A stretch of 64,000 bases of DNA from Bacteroidota bacterium (lineage in GTDB: Bacteria; Bacteroidota; Bacteroidia; Chitinophagales; LD1): positions 62,001 to 126,000 of the forward strand of contig JADJZU010000013.1 of assembly GCA_016715625.1 (NCBI GenBank), in the 5' to 3' direction. Shown piece by piece: positions 25,508 to 35,200 of the stretch. Below the pieces are notes generated by a model. The model saw only the letters and a list, made by a program, of their open reading frames with translations. It was not told where the DNA came from and made no database searches. The translations under genes were made by a program, and so were the position numbers. Numbering within the stretch: the first letter of the stretch is position 1; each line of letters starts with the position of its first letter.

Positions 25508-28500
25508 CGCAGCAAGGTTATGTTGCCTTTGAGAAACTTGTTATCGCCATTAATTAATACTGCATCCGCAGTGTAGGTATAGGTTTCCACCTCTTGCAGT
25601 ATACCTTTATAAATACCATCCCAACCGATGTTTTTGTCGTTGGTTTCAAAAACCAATTCACCCCATCGATTAAAAATGCGGAAGGTGAGTTCTACGATTC
25701 CTTTTCCCTCAATTTTTACCACATCATTTATCCCATCGCCATTGGGACTGAATGCATTAGGAACGCCAATATTGGCGATGTATCGGATGAAGATTTCTCT
25801 ACAGAAAGTATCTGCACAGGCTGTGTTACTGGCGATGATGCATACTGTTTTAGCGCCTATAGTATTGTAAATGTGGGTTGGGTTTTCCTCCACAGAGGTA
25901 GTGCCATCGCCAAAGTTCCAGTTTACTTGCGAATAGAATATACTGTTGTTTGTGAAGGTTACAGGAGTTTCAAACATGAAGGTGTCTTTAGCTAAATTGA
26001 AGCCTGCGATGGGTTGCTGGTTGACCGTTACCTGACCCACTGCAGTATCATTTACATCGCAAGTGCTATTGTCTGTAATTATCAGTGTAATGCTATAAGT
26101 TCCTGGACTACTGTAGAGGTGACTGGGCGAAAACTGGTTGGACGTGTTGTTGTCTCCAAAAATCCAGATGAACTGTGCCAAGGGATTGCTGGTGTTGGTA
26201 AACTGCACAGCATCGCCCAGGCAAATATCATTTGTTGTGAAACCGACAGATGCATTTGGTAAAAGGGTTACAATTTGGACACTGGTATCCCTCGGGTGAC
26301 ACCGATTCGTGTCTTCAGCGATTAATTGTACCGTGTAAGAGCCCGGTAGGTTGTAGCCATGACTTTCCTGAAAGTTGGTCGAAGAACTTCCATCACCAAA
26401 GTCCCATGTGTAATTTACCGCATTCACACTCTGATTAATTAAATCAATCAGCAGATTGGAATCGCAGTCGTTTAGAATATTCAATTGAAAGGCTGCCGTC
26501 ACCGAGTCATTTATAACGGTGATAATGGCCGATGAAGAATCAACTCCAACACATGCATTGGTGTCGGTGGCGAGTATGTTAACCTGGAAGGTGCCGGTGG
26601 TAGTATAAGTGTGAGATACAAAATCGCCATCGGTAGAATCGCCATCTCCAAAAAACCAATAAAAGTCTGTAGAAGCCAGTGCAGAATTACCCGTGAAGTT
26701 AGCTGTGAAGGGGAGGCACCCGCCCGTGTCAGGTATCGTTACGCTGATGTTTAAGGGCAGCAGGCTGATGACAATCTGCTCTGTATCAATCGGTTGGCAA
26801 ATTTGTTGTAGGTCAGTTATTATGTGCGTAATAGTGTAGGTTCCTGCAATTGAATAAATGTGTGAGGCGCTATCATTGGTTGAGGTAGTTCCATCACCAA
26901 AATCCCACAGCTCATTGTCTTCGCCTGAATAGGTGCTCCATACATTTACCATTACAGAATCGCAACCGAAGAATGTTCGCGTGAAGAGAATGGTCGCATC
27001 GGCTACGGAGTCAATCACCGTGATAACCGAGGTAGCTGTATCCGCGATGTTGCAAGACGAGGAGTCAGTCACAATCAACGATACGGTAAATGTTCCAGCC
27101 TGGAGGTAGGTATGGGTAATGGTAGGAAGAATAGCGCCACCGCCATCGCCAAAATTCCATAGAAAACTGGAACTGCCGTTGTCTGCCACAGAAAATGTGA
27201 CAGGCAGCGGAACGCATCCGCCAGCACTACTAATGCTGAAAGATGCATCTACGGAGGCCGGTATAAACACAGGGGTGCTAAAAGTATCGGCCAGATTACA
27301 CTTTGTGGTGTCGGTAATAATCAACGTGATGGTATAAGCCCCCGGATTTTGGTAGAAGTGAATCAAGGAGTCAGAGGTGTAAACGGTGCCGTCCCCCATG
27401 TTCCAGTTGTAGGAGGTAGTGTTATAGGCAAAAGTGTGCAGCGATACTTTATTGCTGTCGCAATCTACTTCAAGGTTGGGAAGAAAATTAGCTACAAGTG
27501 AATCATCACGTACCCATACATCCAGATAGGCCGTGTCTGCAATGTTGCAGGAATTGGAATCAATTCCGATCAACATAACCGTGTAGGTGCCTGTATCGGT
27601 GTAAACATGGAGTGGGTTTTGCTGAAAGGAAAAAGAACCATCCCCAAAATACCAGATAATGTTTTGTGCATTGCTCACAGTGCTATTGAACTGAACGTTG
27701 AGTGGCACACAACCGGTGGCTCTTGGGTAAGCATCTATATCTACATACGTTCCCGATAAATCAAAGGCGAGTTTCATGCCCAATAGATTGCAATTGAAGC
27801 TATTGTTGGTGTTACTCCACACTCCGGGAGTAGTAGGAGTAAAGTCCGAACCTCCGCATCCGGCACACATCGCCTGATACACTATGCCATTTCTATCGAA
27901 ACGACTGGTCCCACCGTCTACGTGTTCGTTTACTCCATTTCCGCCAAAATAAGTAGCATACAATAGACTCTGCGCATTTTTGTTCAAAACGATGTAATAA
28001 AAATCACTTCCATCGCTGGTAGCTTGCAAGGCATCACTGCTTAGAGCCATCCCTGTAGTGTAGCCTTGTGTAAATGGGTTGGGAGCAAACTGATTTACAT
28101 CTCCTCCCCACCCCGATACGTATACGTTTTCGCAAATGTCCACCAGAAATGCAGTCGGTGAAATATTGGTAGTGGAAGAGCCTGAACCAAATACCGTGGA
28201 ATAGAGGGTTGCGGTAAATGCGTTGTTCAGTTTGTGAATAAACTGCTTGCCCCCGGGGTTGTTGTAAACTCCTGCGGTAACCGGATAACTTCCCAACGAT
28301 TGTCCGGTTACATACACATCTCCATCATCATCAATTTCTACAAAAAAACTTTGGTCGTATGCGGTAGTTCCCAAATAAGTGGCGTTCAGGAGAAGGCCGC
28401 CATTGGCACTAAACTTTGCAAGATACCCATCCGTTACGCCTCCTTGATAGCCGGTGTGAATAGCTCCTGCGGTAGTTGGGAAATCAATACTGGAAGTGCC

Positions 28501-30018
28501 TCCGGTAACATAGATCTGCCCGATGCTATCCAATTTAATTCCATAGGCCGCATCGGCCGTACTACCGCCCAAGTAGGTGCTGGTAAGCAGTTGAGAGCAA
28601 TCTCTGTTTAACTTAAATATGCAAGCATCATGGGTTCCGTTTAGCGTAGACTGAAACGAACTACCGGCTAACGGAAAGTCACTGGAACGAGTGGAACTGG
28701 CAACGTAAATTTCATCCTGCGCATTAACAATAACCTCGCCTCTGAACTGATCGCCATAATTGTAATGCAGATTGACGGCATCGTTTAAGCCATCATTGCC
28801 CGTTCCGCCCACAAAGGTAGAGCCGGATAAACCGGTTCCGGATGAATTTAAAACGGTTACTACGATATCGCTGCCGTTGTTGTAAGTAAGTCCATTTTGC
28901 GGATAGTTGATGAATGGCCCACCGGCAAAAGAATTGTCAAATGCATTCGCTGTTACCGGAAAATCTGTGGAGGATGTTGTTCCCAGAATAACCAATTCTC
29001 CTTGGCTGTTTACCACCAGGCTGCTGGGTTGTTCATTATCAGAGCCTCCTATGTAAGTAGAATACATTAACGCAGCGCCATTACTGCTGAATTTTGAAAT
29101 GCTCATATCTATCTGTCCTCCACCAAAAGGGATCTGATAAGCACCCACCGTGGTGGGATACCCGGGGCCAAAAACTATACCTCCTGCATACAAATCACCG
29201 ATAGAATCATAAGTGGCTGTAAACCCAAAGTTGTCGGCCGTAGAGCCGGTATAAGAAGAGAAAATGAGGGTGGGGTCTATCACTAAATCATGTTGGTGGT
29301 TATAGCCATTCGGAAACTGAAAGCTTAGCACATTGCCGTTGGGGTCAAAGTGATATTGGCAGGCAACGGTTTTTCTATCCCCATTTATCTCTTGATAGCA
29401 ATATGGCTTCATCTCTCTAAACTCACCCAGTGAAGTTTTATAGCGAAACTCACCTTGAGAAATATGTGGATGTTGAATTCCATTGTACACTAGCTTTATG
29501 GCGTCAGGCTCGGCACCGGTATGCAAAATGATGTCGTATTTAAATGCATCACCGGCTCCATATACAGCCACATCTATATTTTGCCATACCTGACTATAAA
29601 TTACTTTTTTGTAAGCAGGCACTTTACTTTTCCATTTGCTTTTATCGTTTCCTATCAGGTAGTTTTTATACGCTTTGTCGGCCAATAGTCCATTGGTCTT
29701 CTCTGCAGGTTGTGCGCTGGCGAATGTCACACGGTGAGCATGTGCATTAATCCCTTGTTGCGCATGGCCGTGTTTTGCTTCATGCAAAGCTGCACCATCC
29801 CATATTTGAAAGGCAAATCCGGTGAGTTCCAGATAAATCTTGCCGCTGCTCAAATCGGCTTGGTAGAGAATGTCGTTATTCCACTGCCCTTTGTTTTCTG
29901 TATATCGCAGACTGGAAGATTCTTGTGCACTGGCTATGCTGCACCCCAGCATGAATGCTATCATTAAAAGACTATAGTCTTTTAATCTATGCGTTATGAA
30001 TGGTGAAGGGTGTACCAC
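25504..30018 (-). CDS. Giant PKD-repeat surface protein with T9SS type B C-terminal domain
   Basis: The protein has 1504 residues. The start is a GTG at 30018, giving a positive N-terminus and a hydrophobic signal segment (LLMIAFMLGCSIASA); no ATG gives a better signal peptide. Residues about 40-250 match a DUF-type lead domain starting with RYTENKGQWNNDILY. A beta-propeller-like region with repeated TYIGGS and DAYGIKLDS-like (SBBP) blades follows, then eight PKD domains (each with an FGDG or MGDG core). The C-terminus is a type B sorting domain: NAFSPNGDGINDV, FRIFNRWGELVFE, GWDG, ITLLR. It is probably a cell-surface adhesin secreted by the T9SS with the adjacent PorP/SprF protein. Confidence 0.93.
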   Translation of the reverse strand: MVHPSPFITHRLKDYSLLMIAFMLGCSIASAQESSSLRYTENKGQWNNDILYQADLSSGKIYLELTGFAFQIWDGAALHEAKHGHAQQGINAHAHRVTFASAQPAEKTNGLLADKAYKNYLIGNDKSKWKSKVPAYKKVIYSQVWQNIDVAVYGAGDAFKYDIILHTGAEPDAIKLVYNGIQHPHISQGEFRYKTSLGEFREMKPYCYQEINGDRKTVACQYHFDPNGNVLSFQFPNGYNHQHDLVIDPTLIFSSYTGSTADNFGFTATYDSIGDLYAGGIVFGPGYPTTVGAYQIPFGGGQIDMSISKFSSNGAALMYSTYIGGSDNEQPSSLVVNSQGELVILGTTSSTDFPVTANAFDNSFAGGPFINYPQNGLTYNNGSDIVVTVLNSSGTGLSGSTFVGGTGNDGLNDAVNLHYNYGDQFRGEVIVNAQDEIYVASSTRSSDFPLAGSSFQSTLNGTHDACIFKLNRDCSQLLTSTYLGGSTADAAYGIKLDSIGQIYVTGGTSSIDFPTTAGAIHTGYQGGVTDGYLAKFSANGGLLLNATYLGTTAYDQSFFVEIDDDGDVYVTGQSLGSYPVTAGVYNNPGGKQFIHKLNNAFTATLYSTVFGSGSSTTNISPTAFLVDICENVYVSGWGGDVNQFAPNPFTQGYTTGMALSSDALQATSDGSDFYYIVLNKNAQSLLYATYFGGNGVNEHVDGGTSRFDRNGIVYQAMCAGCGGSDFTPTTPGVWSNTNNSFNCNLLGMKLAFDLSGTYVDIDAYPRATGCVPLNVQFNSTVSNAQNIIWYFGDGSFSFQQNPLHVYTDTGTYTVMLIGIDSNSCNIADTAYLDVWVRDDSLVANFLPNLEVDCDSNKVSLHTFAYNTTSYNWNMGDGTVYTSDSLIHFYQNPGAYTITLIITDTTKCNLADTFSTPVFIPASVDASFSISSAGGCVPLPVTFSVADNGSSSFLWNFGDGGGAILPTITHTYLQAGTFTVSLIVTDSSSCNIADTATSVITVIDSVADATILFTRTFFGCDSVMVNVWSTYSGEDNELWDFGDGTTSTNDSASHIYSIAGTYTITHIITDLQQICQPIDTEQIVISLLPLNISVTIPDTGGCLPFTANFTGNSALASTDFYWFFGDGDSTDGDFVSHTYTTTGTFQVNILATDTNACVGVDSSSAIITVINDSVTAAFQLNILNDCDSNLLIDLINQSVNAVNYTWDFGDGSSSTNFQESHGYNLPGSYTVQLIAEDTNRCHPRDTSVQIVTLLPNASVGFTTNDICLGDAVQFTNTSNPLAQFIWIFGDNNTSNQFSPSHLYSSPGTYSITLIITDNSTCDVNDTAVGQVTVNQQPIAGFNLAKDTFMFETPVTFTNNSIFYSQVNWNFGDGTTSVEENPTHIYNTIGAKTVCIIASNTACADTFCREIFIRYIANIGVPNAFSPNGDGINDVVKIEGKGIVELTFRIFNRWGELVFETNDKNIGWDGIYKGILQEVETYTYTADAVLINGDNKFLKGNITLLR

Positions 30019-30094
30019 GATTTAAACTTACAAAAATAAAGACGTGAAAAGTAGAGCCTAGGTGGCCGATAGTTAACGAAAATGAATAAGGGGG

Positions 30095-30805
30095 TTAAAT
30101 ATCACCAAGCAGTGGGCGAAGTAACACTTCCTCCACATCAGTGTTTTTAGATAGCTGCTGGATACTCCATACCAGATCCGCCACATCTTCCGGTTTCATA
30201 AATCGGTTGTCGGGGAGCGATGTGCCGCTCCACGAGTCGGTTAAAGTGGCACCGGGCATTAGAGCCGTTACGCGAATACCGTGAGGCTTCAACTCTTCGC
30301 GCAGCGCTTTGGATAGGCCCATCATGGCAAATTTTGAAATGGAATAAGAGCCTCCGTTGGGATAAGCCTGCAATCCGGCTACCGAACTTATATTGAAAAT
30401 ATGTCCATCGCTCTTCTTTATCATCTCGGGCAATAAAAAACGACTCAAATGGTAAGCGCTATAAAGATTCGTTTCCATCAGTTTCTCCAGTTGTCCATCG
30501 GCCTCGTTCATTATTTGCCCGGGCAAAAAGACACCAGCATTATTTACCAGCACATCCACAGCCCCCCACTCTTTGTTTATCTTTTGGGCAAACTGACGGA
30601 GCTGTTCTGTATTACTTACATCACATTTTTCGGTGATAAATACTGCTGCTTCGGGCGCTGTTTTTATCAGATGCTGCTTTAATTTCTCCAGTTCATCGGT
30701 GTTTCTGGCGCAAGTGGCTACGCTCCATCCGTTCATTGCAAATTTTTCAGCTATGGCTCTGCCAATTCCTTTGGTGGCACCACTTATTACAATCTTCTTG
30801 TTCAT
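30095..30805 (-). CDS. Short-chain dehydrogenase/reductase (SDR)
   Basis: The ATG at 30805 starts MNKKIVISGATKGIGRAIAEKF and gives 236 residues, the size of a classical SDR. The cofactor motif G-A-T-K-G-I-G (9-15), NNAG, the Ser of ISSVAG and the YSISK catalytic pair near residue 150 are present. The residue after the second Rossmann strand (CARNTDEL) suggests NADP(H). The substrate is not predictable; similar ones reduce 3-oxoacyl or sepiapterin-like compounds. It is divergent from the mlaE-like gene. Confidence 0.92.
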   Translation of the reverse strand: MNKKIVISGATKGIGRAIAEKFAMNGWSVATCARNTDELEKLKQHLIKTAPEAAVFITEKCDVSNTEQLRQFAQKINKEWGAVDVLVNNAGVFLPGQIMNEADGQLEKLMETNLYSAYHLSRFLLPEMIKKSDGHIFNISSVAGLQAYPNGGSYSISKFAMMGLSKALREELKPHGIRVTALMPGATLTDSWSGTSLPDNRFMKPEDVADLVWSIQQLSKNTDVEEVLLRPLLGDI

Positions 30806-30944
30806 AGACCTGATAATTTTATAGGGTAAAGAGAATAACAATCTCTTCATTTCACAGCAACGCGCGGGAGGGATTAAAAGTTTTGGTTGATTTGGAGATT
30901 GTGTACGGTTTATTGATTCCAAAACTATATTAGCGCATCCAACT

Positions 30945-31688
30945 ATGAGAAACATCTTCACCGGATTTGGCAATTATCTGATACTGATTCGCGGTACCTT
31001 TGCGCGCCCCGAAAAAGCGCAGATGTATTGGAAAGAGATGTTTCGACAAATGCACGATATCGGCATTGGCTCCCTGAGTATCATAGCTATCATCGCCACA
31101 TTCATTGGCGCTGTTACGGCTGTTCAGTTTTCGTATCAGCTTCGCAGTTTCAGTTTAGTACCCATGTGGTGGATGGGTTCCATTGTCAGAAAATCAATGA
31201 TTTTGGAACTAGCGCCTACTATATCAGCACTACTTTTGGCCGGAAAGGTAGGTAGTAACATCGCTTCAGAACTGGGGAGTATGCGAATATCGGAGCAGAT
31301 TGATGCCTACGAAATAATGGGTGTAAATACGCAGGGATACTTAGTGGGACCTAAAATTATGGCATCGCTGGTCGTTATCCCTATGCTTATTATACTCGCT
31401 GTATTTCTGGGCATTGGCGGAGGCATGATGGCTGGCATCCTGGGAAAATTCTTCACCCCCTCTGAATACATCCGCGGTCTGCAGGATAATTTTGCCGGTT
31501 ACGATGTAGTGGTGATGCTGATTAAATCTTTTCTGTTTGCCTTTATCATTTCTTCTATCTCTTGCTACAAAGGATACACCGTAAGCGGTGGTGCTTTGGA
31601 AATTGGAAGAGCGTCCACACAGGCTGTAGTCATTAGCAGCATCGTCATTATTGTTGTAAACTTTATTACCGCATTCATTCTGCTTTGA
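30945..31688 (+). CDS. mlaE: MlaE-type ABC transporter permease
   Basis: The 247-residue protein matches MlaE/YrbE permeases along its length: AVQFSYQL after the first helix, APTISALLLAGKVGSNIASELGSMRISEQIDAYEIMGVN as the central cytoplasmic motif, and KSFLFAFIISSISCYKGYTVSGGALEIGRASTQAVV at the end. With MlaF it forms the inner-membrane part of a phospholipid transporter that maintains outer-membrane lipid asymmetry. The MlaD-like substrate-binding gene is not next to it here. Its stop overlaps the start of the ATPase gene. Confidence 0.95.
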   Translation: MRNIFTGFGNYLILIRGTFARPEKAQMYWKEMFRQMHDIGIGSLSIIAIIATFIGAVTAVQFSYQLRSFSLVPMWWMGSIVRKSMILELAPTISALLLAGKVGSNIASELGSMRISEQIDAYEIMGVNTQGYLVGPKIMASLVVIPMLIILAVFLGIGGGMMAGILGKFFTPSEYIRGLQDNFAGYDVVVMLIKSFLFAFIISSISCYKGYTVSGGALEIGRASTQAVVISSIVIIVVNFITAFILL

Positions 31689-32446
31689 TTGAAATCAAAA
31701 ACATACGCAAAAATTTTGGCGACCATCAGGTATTGAAGGGCGTCAGTTCTGTGTTTGATGATGGTAAGTGTAACCTCATCATCGGAAAGTCCGGATCGGG
31801 TAAAACGGTTACTTTAAAATGCATGGTGGGTTTGTACTCTCCTGACGAAGGAGATATAGAATACGATGGCAGAAGCATTACACAAATGAGTTTTAATGAT
31901 AGGAAGGATATAAGGCGAGAAATAGGAATGTTGTTTCAGGGCACCGCTCTTTTCGATTCATTAAGTGTGGAAGAAAATGTTCGCTTTCCGCTCGATATGT
32001 TTACCAATATGACCGAGGCTGAAAAGGTGGATCGGGTCAACTTTTGTTTGAACCGCGTAAACCTGGTAAACACAAATAAGAAATACCCTGGTGAGCTATC
32101 CGGTGGAATGAAAAAGCGGGTAGGCATTGCCCGTGCCATAGTGCTGAATCCCAAATATCTTTTTTGCGATGAACCAAACTCCGGTCTCGACCCCAAAACG
32201 GCTATTGTGATTGATCACCTCATTCGAGAACTTACTCAGGAATATAAAATGACGACTATTATCAATACACACGACATGAACAGCGTGATGGGGATTGGCG
32301 ACAAAGTGGTTTTCTTGCACGAGGGGCTAAAATACTGGGAAGGCACCAAAGAAGAAATCATGGAAATAACAGATGGCGAACTTTTTGACTTTATCTTTGC
32401 CTCCGACTTTCTAAAAGATTTGCGCAGAAACGCGCGCGTATCTTAA
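31685..32446 (+). CDS. mlaF: MlaF-type ABC transporter ATPase
   Basis: The 253-residue ATPase has the Walker A GKSGSGKT (about 34-41), the signature LSGGMKKRVGIARAI, and Walker B YLFCDEPNSGLDP, closest to the MlaF group. It begins with a TTG at 31685 in a TTGA overlap with the permease stop. No ATG is available near the position. It powers the phospholipid transporter with MlaE. The stop overlaps the convergent panC stop by 4 bases. Confidence 0.94.
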   Translation: MIEIKNIRKNFGDHQVLKGVSSVFDDGKCNLIIGKSGSGKTVTLKCMVGLYSPDEGDIEYDGRSITQMSFNDRKDIRREIGMLFQGTALFDSLSVEENVRFPLDMFTNMTEAEKVDRVNFCLNRVNLVNTNKKYPGELSGGMKKRVGIARAIVLNPKYLFCDEPNSGLDPKTAIVIDHLIRELTQEYKMTTIINTHDMNSVMGIGDKVVFLHEGLKYWEGTKEEIMEITDGELFDFIFASDFLKDLRRNARVS

Positions 32447-33297
32447 TTCAACAGCATATTATCAATCAGGCGAACGCCACCGATTTTAGCCGCTATTAAA
32501 ACGACTAGCTTTTCTCTGCCGGATGCAGGCGCTTGGAGCGTTTTGGCATTTCTTATCTCCAGATACTCTACTTCAAATGCTTTAAATCCGTTTAATCGCT
32601 CTAAGCCCAATTGTTGGGTGAGTGTTAAGACTGCTTTTGTTTTGTTTCGGGCTACTTTGTTTTTTATCCATTTGAGCGTTTTGGAAATTTCTACGGCTGT
32701 TTTTCTCGATTTTTTGTCAAGTCTAACATTCCGCGAGCTCATGGCCAGTCCATCTTTTTCGCGTTTGGTATCCAACGCAACCAAACGGGTAGCCAGTCTT
32801 TTTTTGCGAATGAGTTCCGATACGATTAACTGTTGCTGATAATCTTTGAGACCCATGAACAACTGGTGTGGCCCCACTACCTTCAGCAGTTTGTAAACTA
32901 TCTGCGCCATGCCATCAAAATGTCCCGGACGGTGTTCGCCTTCCAGCGTTTGCGCCAAAAATCCAAAATCCACTTGGGTGCCATTCACAAAACCATTCGG
33001 GTACATTTCGTGCACAGAAGGGACAAAAAGAATGTCGCACCCCACCTTTTTTAATAGTTTCTTATCGTTTTCGATTGTATTGGGGTATTTCTCAAAATCT
33101 TTTTTGTCGTTGAACTGGGTTGGATTCACAAAAATGCTGCAAACGGTCACCTTACAGGCCCTTTTAGATGTTTTTATCAGACTTAAATGTCCATCGTGCA
33201 AAGCACCCATGGTGGGTACAAAACCAATGGTCAATCCATTAGCTTTCAATGTATTTAAGTGTTTTTTTAATTTTTTAGACGATTCAAAAATCAGCAT
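32443..33297 (-). CDS. panC: Pantothenate synthetase
   Basis: This 284-residue protein shows the ATP-binding PTMGALHDGHLSLI block (H34-x-x-H37), SIFVNPTQFNDKKDFEKYP, FVPSVHEMYPNG, MGLKDYQQ and MSSRNVRL (the KMSKS-like loop). PanC joins pantoate and beta-alanine with ATP to form pantothenate, the penultimate path to coenzyme A. It starts at 33297, divergent from the GT5-like gene, and converges on mlaF with a 4-base overlap. Confidence 0.96.
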   Translation of the reverse strand: MLIFESSKKLKKHLNTLKANGLTIGFVPTMGALHDGHLSLIKTSKRACKVTVCSIFVNPTQFNDKKDFEKYPNTIENDKKLLKKVGCDILFVPSVHEMYPNGFVNGTQVDFGFLAQTLEGEHRPGHFDGMAQIVYKLLKVVGPHQLFMGLKDYQQQLIVSELIRKKRLATRLVALDTKREKDGLAMSSRNVRLDKKSRKTAVEISKTLKWIKNKVARNKTKAVLTLTQQLGLERLNGFKAFEVEYLEIRNAKTLQAPASGREKLVVLIAAKIGGVRLIDNMLLN

Positions 33298-33332
33298 AAG
33301 GCGCGGTTAAAATGGGTTTAAGACTACAAAAG

Positions 33333-33366
33333 TTTGGGGTTTTTCAGAAATTTCATATTATCTTTG
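33333..33366 (+). promoter_or_regulatory. Bacteroidota-type promoter of the GT5-like gene
   Basis: TTTG at 33333-33336 and TATCTTTG at 33359-33366 match the -33/-7 pair (TTTG and TAnnTTTG) with a 22-base gap. The -7 box lies 30 bases before the ATG at 33396. It lies in the divergent region between panC and the glycosyltransferase-like gene. Confidence 0.5.
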
Positions 33367-33395
33367 CACTCCATTCTTTAATTAAACCACGTCTC

Positions 33396-34247
33396 ATGGG
33401 TATTATTCAAAACAAGTCTAGCCAAAATCCTAACCGCAAAAGAATCCTGGTCATTACACAGGAAATGGATCCATATCTCGCCATTACAGAAGCAGCCAAA
33501 ATAGCGAACGAACTTCCCAAACACATGCTGGAAACCGGTATGGAAATTCGTGTTTTGATGCCTAAATACGGTGTGATTAACGAAAGGCGCCACCGATTAC
33601 ACGAAGTAGTGCGTTTGTCCGGTATAAATGTGATTATTGATGATGAGGATTTTCCGCTCGTTATTAAAGTGGCCTCTCTTCCGGGTGCCCGCTTGCAGGT
33701 TTACTTCTTAGATAATGAGGACTTCTTTAAGCGCAAAACGGTCTTCCATGATGAGAACAACAAGTTTTTTGAAGATAACAGCGACCGCATGATTTTCTTC
33801 TGCAAAGGTGCTCTGGAAACGGTGCGCAAGTTTGGTTGGGCTCCGGATATCATTCACTGCTTTGGCTGGATGACCTCCCTGATTCCTATGTATTTGAAAA
33901 CTACCTATAAGGATGATCCTGTGTTTGCGAACGCAAAAACAGTTTACAATGTTTTCAAAAATGACTTTAAGGAAACTTTGAAGTCGGACTTCACCACCAA
34001 ACTGGCTATCAGCGATGATATCACTAAGAAACACCTCGAATTTTTCAAAGCGGGGGATAACACCAGTCTTACTTTAGCAGGGCTCGAGTTTGCCGATGCT
34101 TTAGTAGTGGGTGAAACTTTAGATGCAAAAGTATCTGCCCAATTGAAGAAAGTGAAAGGCAAAAAAATTATGAAGATTGATGAGAAGGAAGAAAATCCAA
34201 TCACCATTTTTGGTGACTTTTATAAAAACGTATTGTCTACCAACTAA
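33396..34247 (+). CDS. Glycogen/starch synthase N-terminal-like protein (GT5)
   Basis: The start at 33396, directly after a clear promoter, gives MGIIQNKSSQNPN and 283 residues. The protein resembles the N-terminal half of GT5 starch/glycogen synthases: KRILVITQEMDPYLAITEAAKIANELPKHM (a changed KTGGL loop), IRVLMPKYGVI, and PDIIHCFGWMTSLIPMYLK. The second GT-B half, with the nucleotide-sugar site, is absent. This size is the usual one for this Bacteroidota family next to panC, so it is not truncated here. Catalysis by the half-domain alone is doubtful and the role is unknown. Confidence 0.8.
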   Translation: MGIIQNKSSQNPNRKRILVITQEMDPYLAITEAAKIANELPKHMLETGMEIRVLMPKYGVINERRHRLHEVVRLSGINVIIDDEDFPLVIKVASLPGARLQVYFLDNEDFFKRKTVFHDENNKFFEDNSDRMIFFCKGALETVRKFGWAPDIIHCFGWMTSLIPMYLKTTYKDDPVFANAKTVYNVFKNDFKETLKSDFTTKLAISDDITKKHLEFFKAGDNTSLTLAGLEFADALVVGETLDAKVSAQLKKVKGKKIMKIDEKEENPITIFGDFYKNVLSTN

Positions 34248-34268
34248 AACTTGCAGGCTTCTTTAGCG

Positions 34269-34298
34269 AGGCGGAAAGTGTTCTTTCCGCCTTTTTTA
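34269..34298. terminator. Terminator hairpin between convergent genes
   Basis: The stem GGCGGAAAG ... CTTTCCGCC with a TGTT loop is followed by a T run on the + strand. It ends the GT5-like transcript and may serve the convergent gene too. Confidence 0.8.
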
Positions 34299-34319
34299 TT
34301 TGTAAAATGAGGAGGTGGC

Positions 34320-35072
34320 TCAGAATATATTGACGAAGCCAAGCTGAACGACTAATCCGGTGCGATAAAGTGAATAGGCCCGTTGGTCGGGAGAGGTGAA
34401 CGGATGAAGCACGTTGTAGGAAATCATAATAGGGAAAAAGAAATTTCTGCTTTGCAGAATGTTGTATCCAGCTCCAATCAATAAAGCAGGAATGGTCTTC
34501 TCAACTTTAGGAATGATTACCCGGTAACTGTTGTTGGGTTGAATTTGCACGGCCACACCCCCATTATAGAAATCATCAAGCGAGCGATGTAATACCTCCA
34601 TTTTAGCGCGTGCAAAGAGGCCTTTCCAAATATTATATTGCAAAAACACGCCTCCGCCATAAGTATGCCAGTTAGCATTGGCATAATAGCGTGAGCCTGT
34701 GTTATCGGTGAACTCTATATTTCGAAATCCTGTGTAACGGTATGTAAACCCTGCACCTACAAATAATCCAAGATTGCCGGCATTGGGTTTTAGTTTTTTA
34801 GGCTCCCATACTTTGTATCCTACATAGGGCGAAAGGCCGAGGTCTATCATGCCCTGACCTACCGAAAAGGCAAAATTCGGTTCTATAATAAACTTAGAGA
34901 GGTCAATTTTCTTTTTTGACTTAAAACCCCGAAATTCCTCATCGGGAGGAAGCTTGTCCTTTTCGGCCTGCTCTTTGGGCTTGCTGGTAGGAGGAGGCAA
35001 ATCATCGTCCTGTGCCAGCAAAAAATGAACCGACAAAACAAGGGCTGCCAGCAGCAGATATACCTTCTTCAT
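34320..35072 (-). CDS. Outer-membrane beta-barrel-like hypothetical protein
   Basis: The 250-residue protein has a signal peptide (MKKVYLLLAALVLSVHFLLAQ) and a charged Pro-rich linker (DDLPPPTSKPKEQAEKDKLPPDE). An aromatic, strand-rich region follows with alternating motifs such as GLFVGAGFTYRYTGFRN, ALLIGAGYNIL and LVVQLGFVNIF, ending in Phe as barrels often do. It looks like a small outer-membrane porin-like barrel of unknown role. No catalytic motif was recognised. It lies after the Cys-rich lipoprotein gene with a terminator in between. Confidence 0.75.
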   Translation of the reverse strand: MKKVYLLLAALVLSVHFLLAQDDDLPPPTSKPKEQAEKDKLPPDEEFRGFKSKKKIDLSKFIIEPNFAFSVGQGMIDLGLSPYVGYKVWEPKKLKPNAGNLGLFVGAGFTYRYTGFRNIEFTDNTGSRYYANANWHTYGGGVFLQYNIWKGLFARAKMEVLHRSLDDFYNGGVAVQIQPNNSYRVIIPKVEKTIPALLIGAGYNILQSRNFFFPIMISYNVLHPFTSPDQRAYSLYRTGLVVQLGFVNIF

Positions 35073-35147
35073 TTTGGACCTGTTTTATAATAGACAAACG
35101 AAGATAACCGTAAGTTGTTTTGCATTCAAGAAAAAATGTGAAGGCAT

Positions 35148-35183
35148 AAAAAAACCCGAAAGCTTGCTTTCGGGTTTTTTTAA
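35148..35183 (-). terminator. Terminator hairpin
   Basis: AAACCCGAAAGC and GCTTTCGGGTTT form a stem with A and T runs on both sides, so it can act on either strand. It follows the small lipoprotein gene, which is transcribed leftward. Confidence 0.85.
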
Positions 35184-35200
35184 AGGAATGTTAAGTAGTA

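Noticed and set aside
30806..30973. Longer N-terminus of the SDR
   Set aside because: The extra 56 residues reach into the divergent promoter and precede the normal SDR start.
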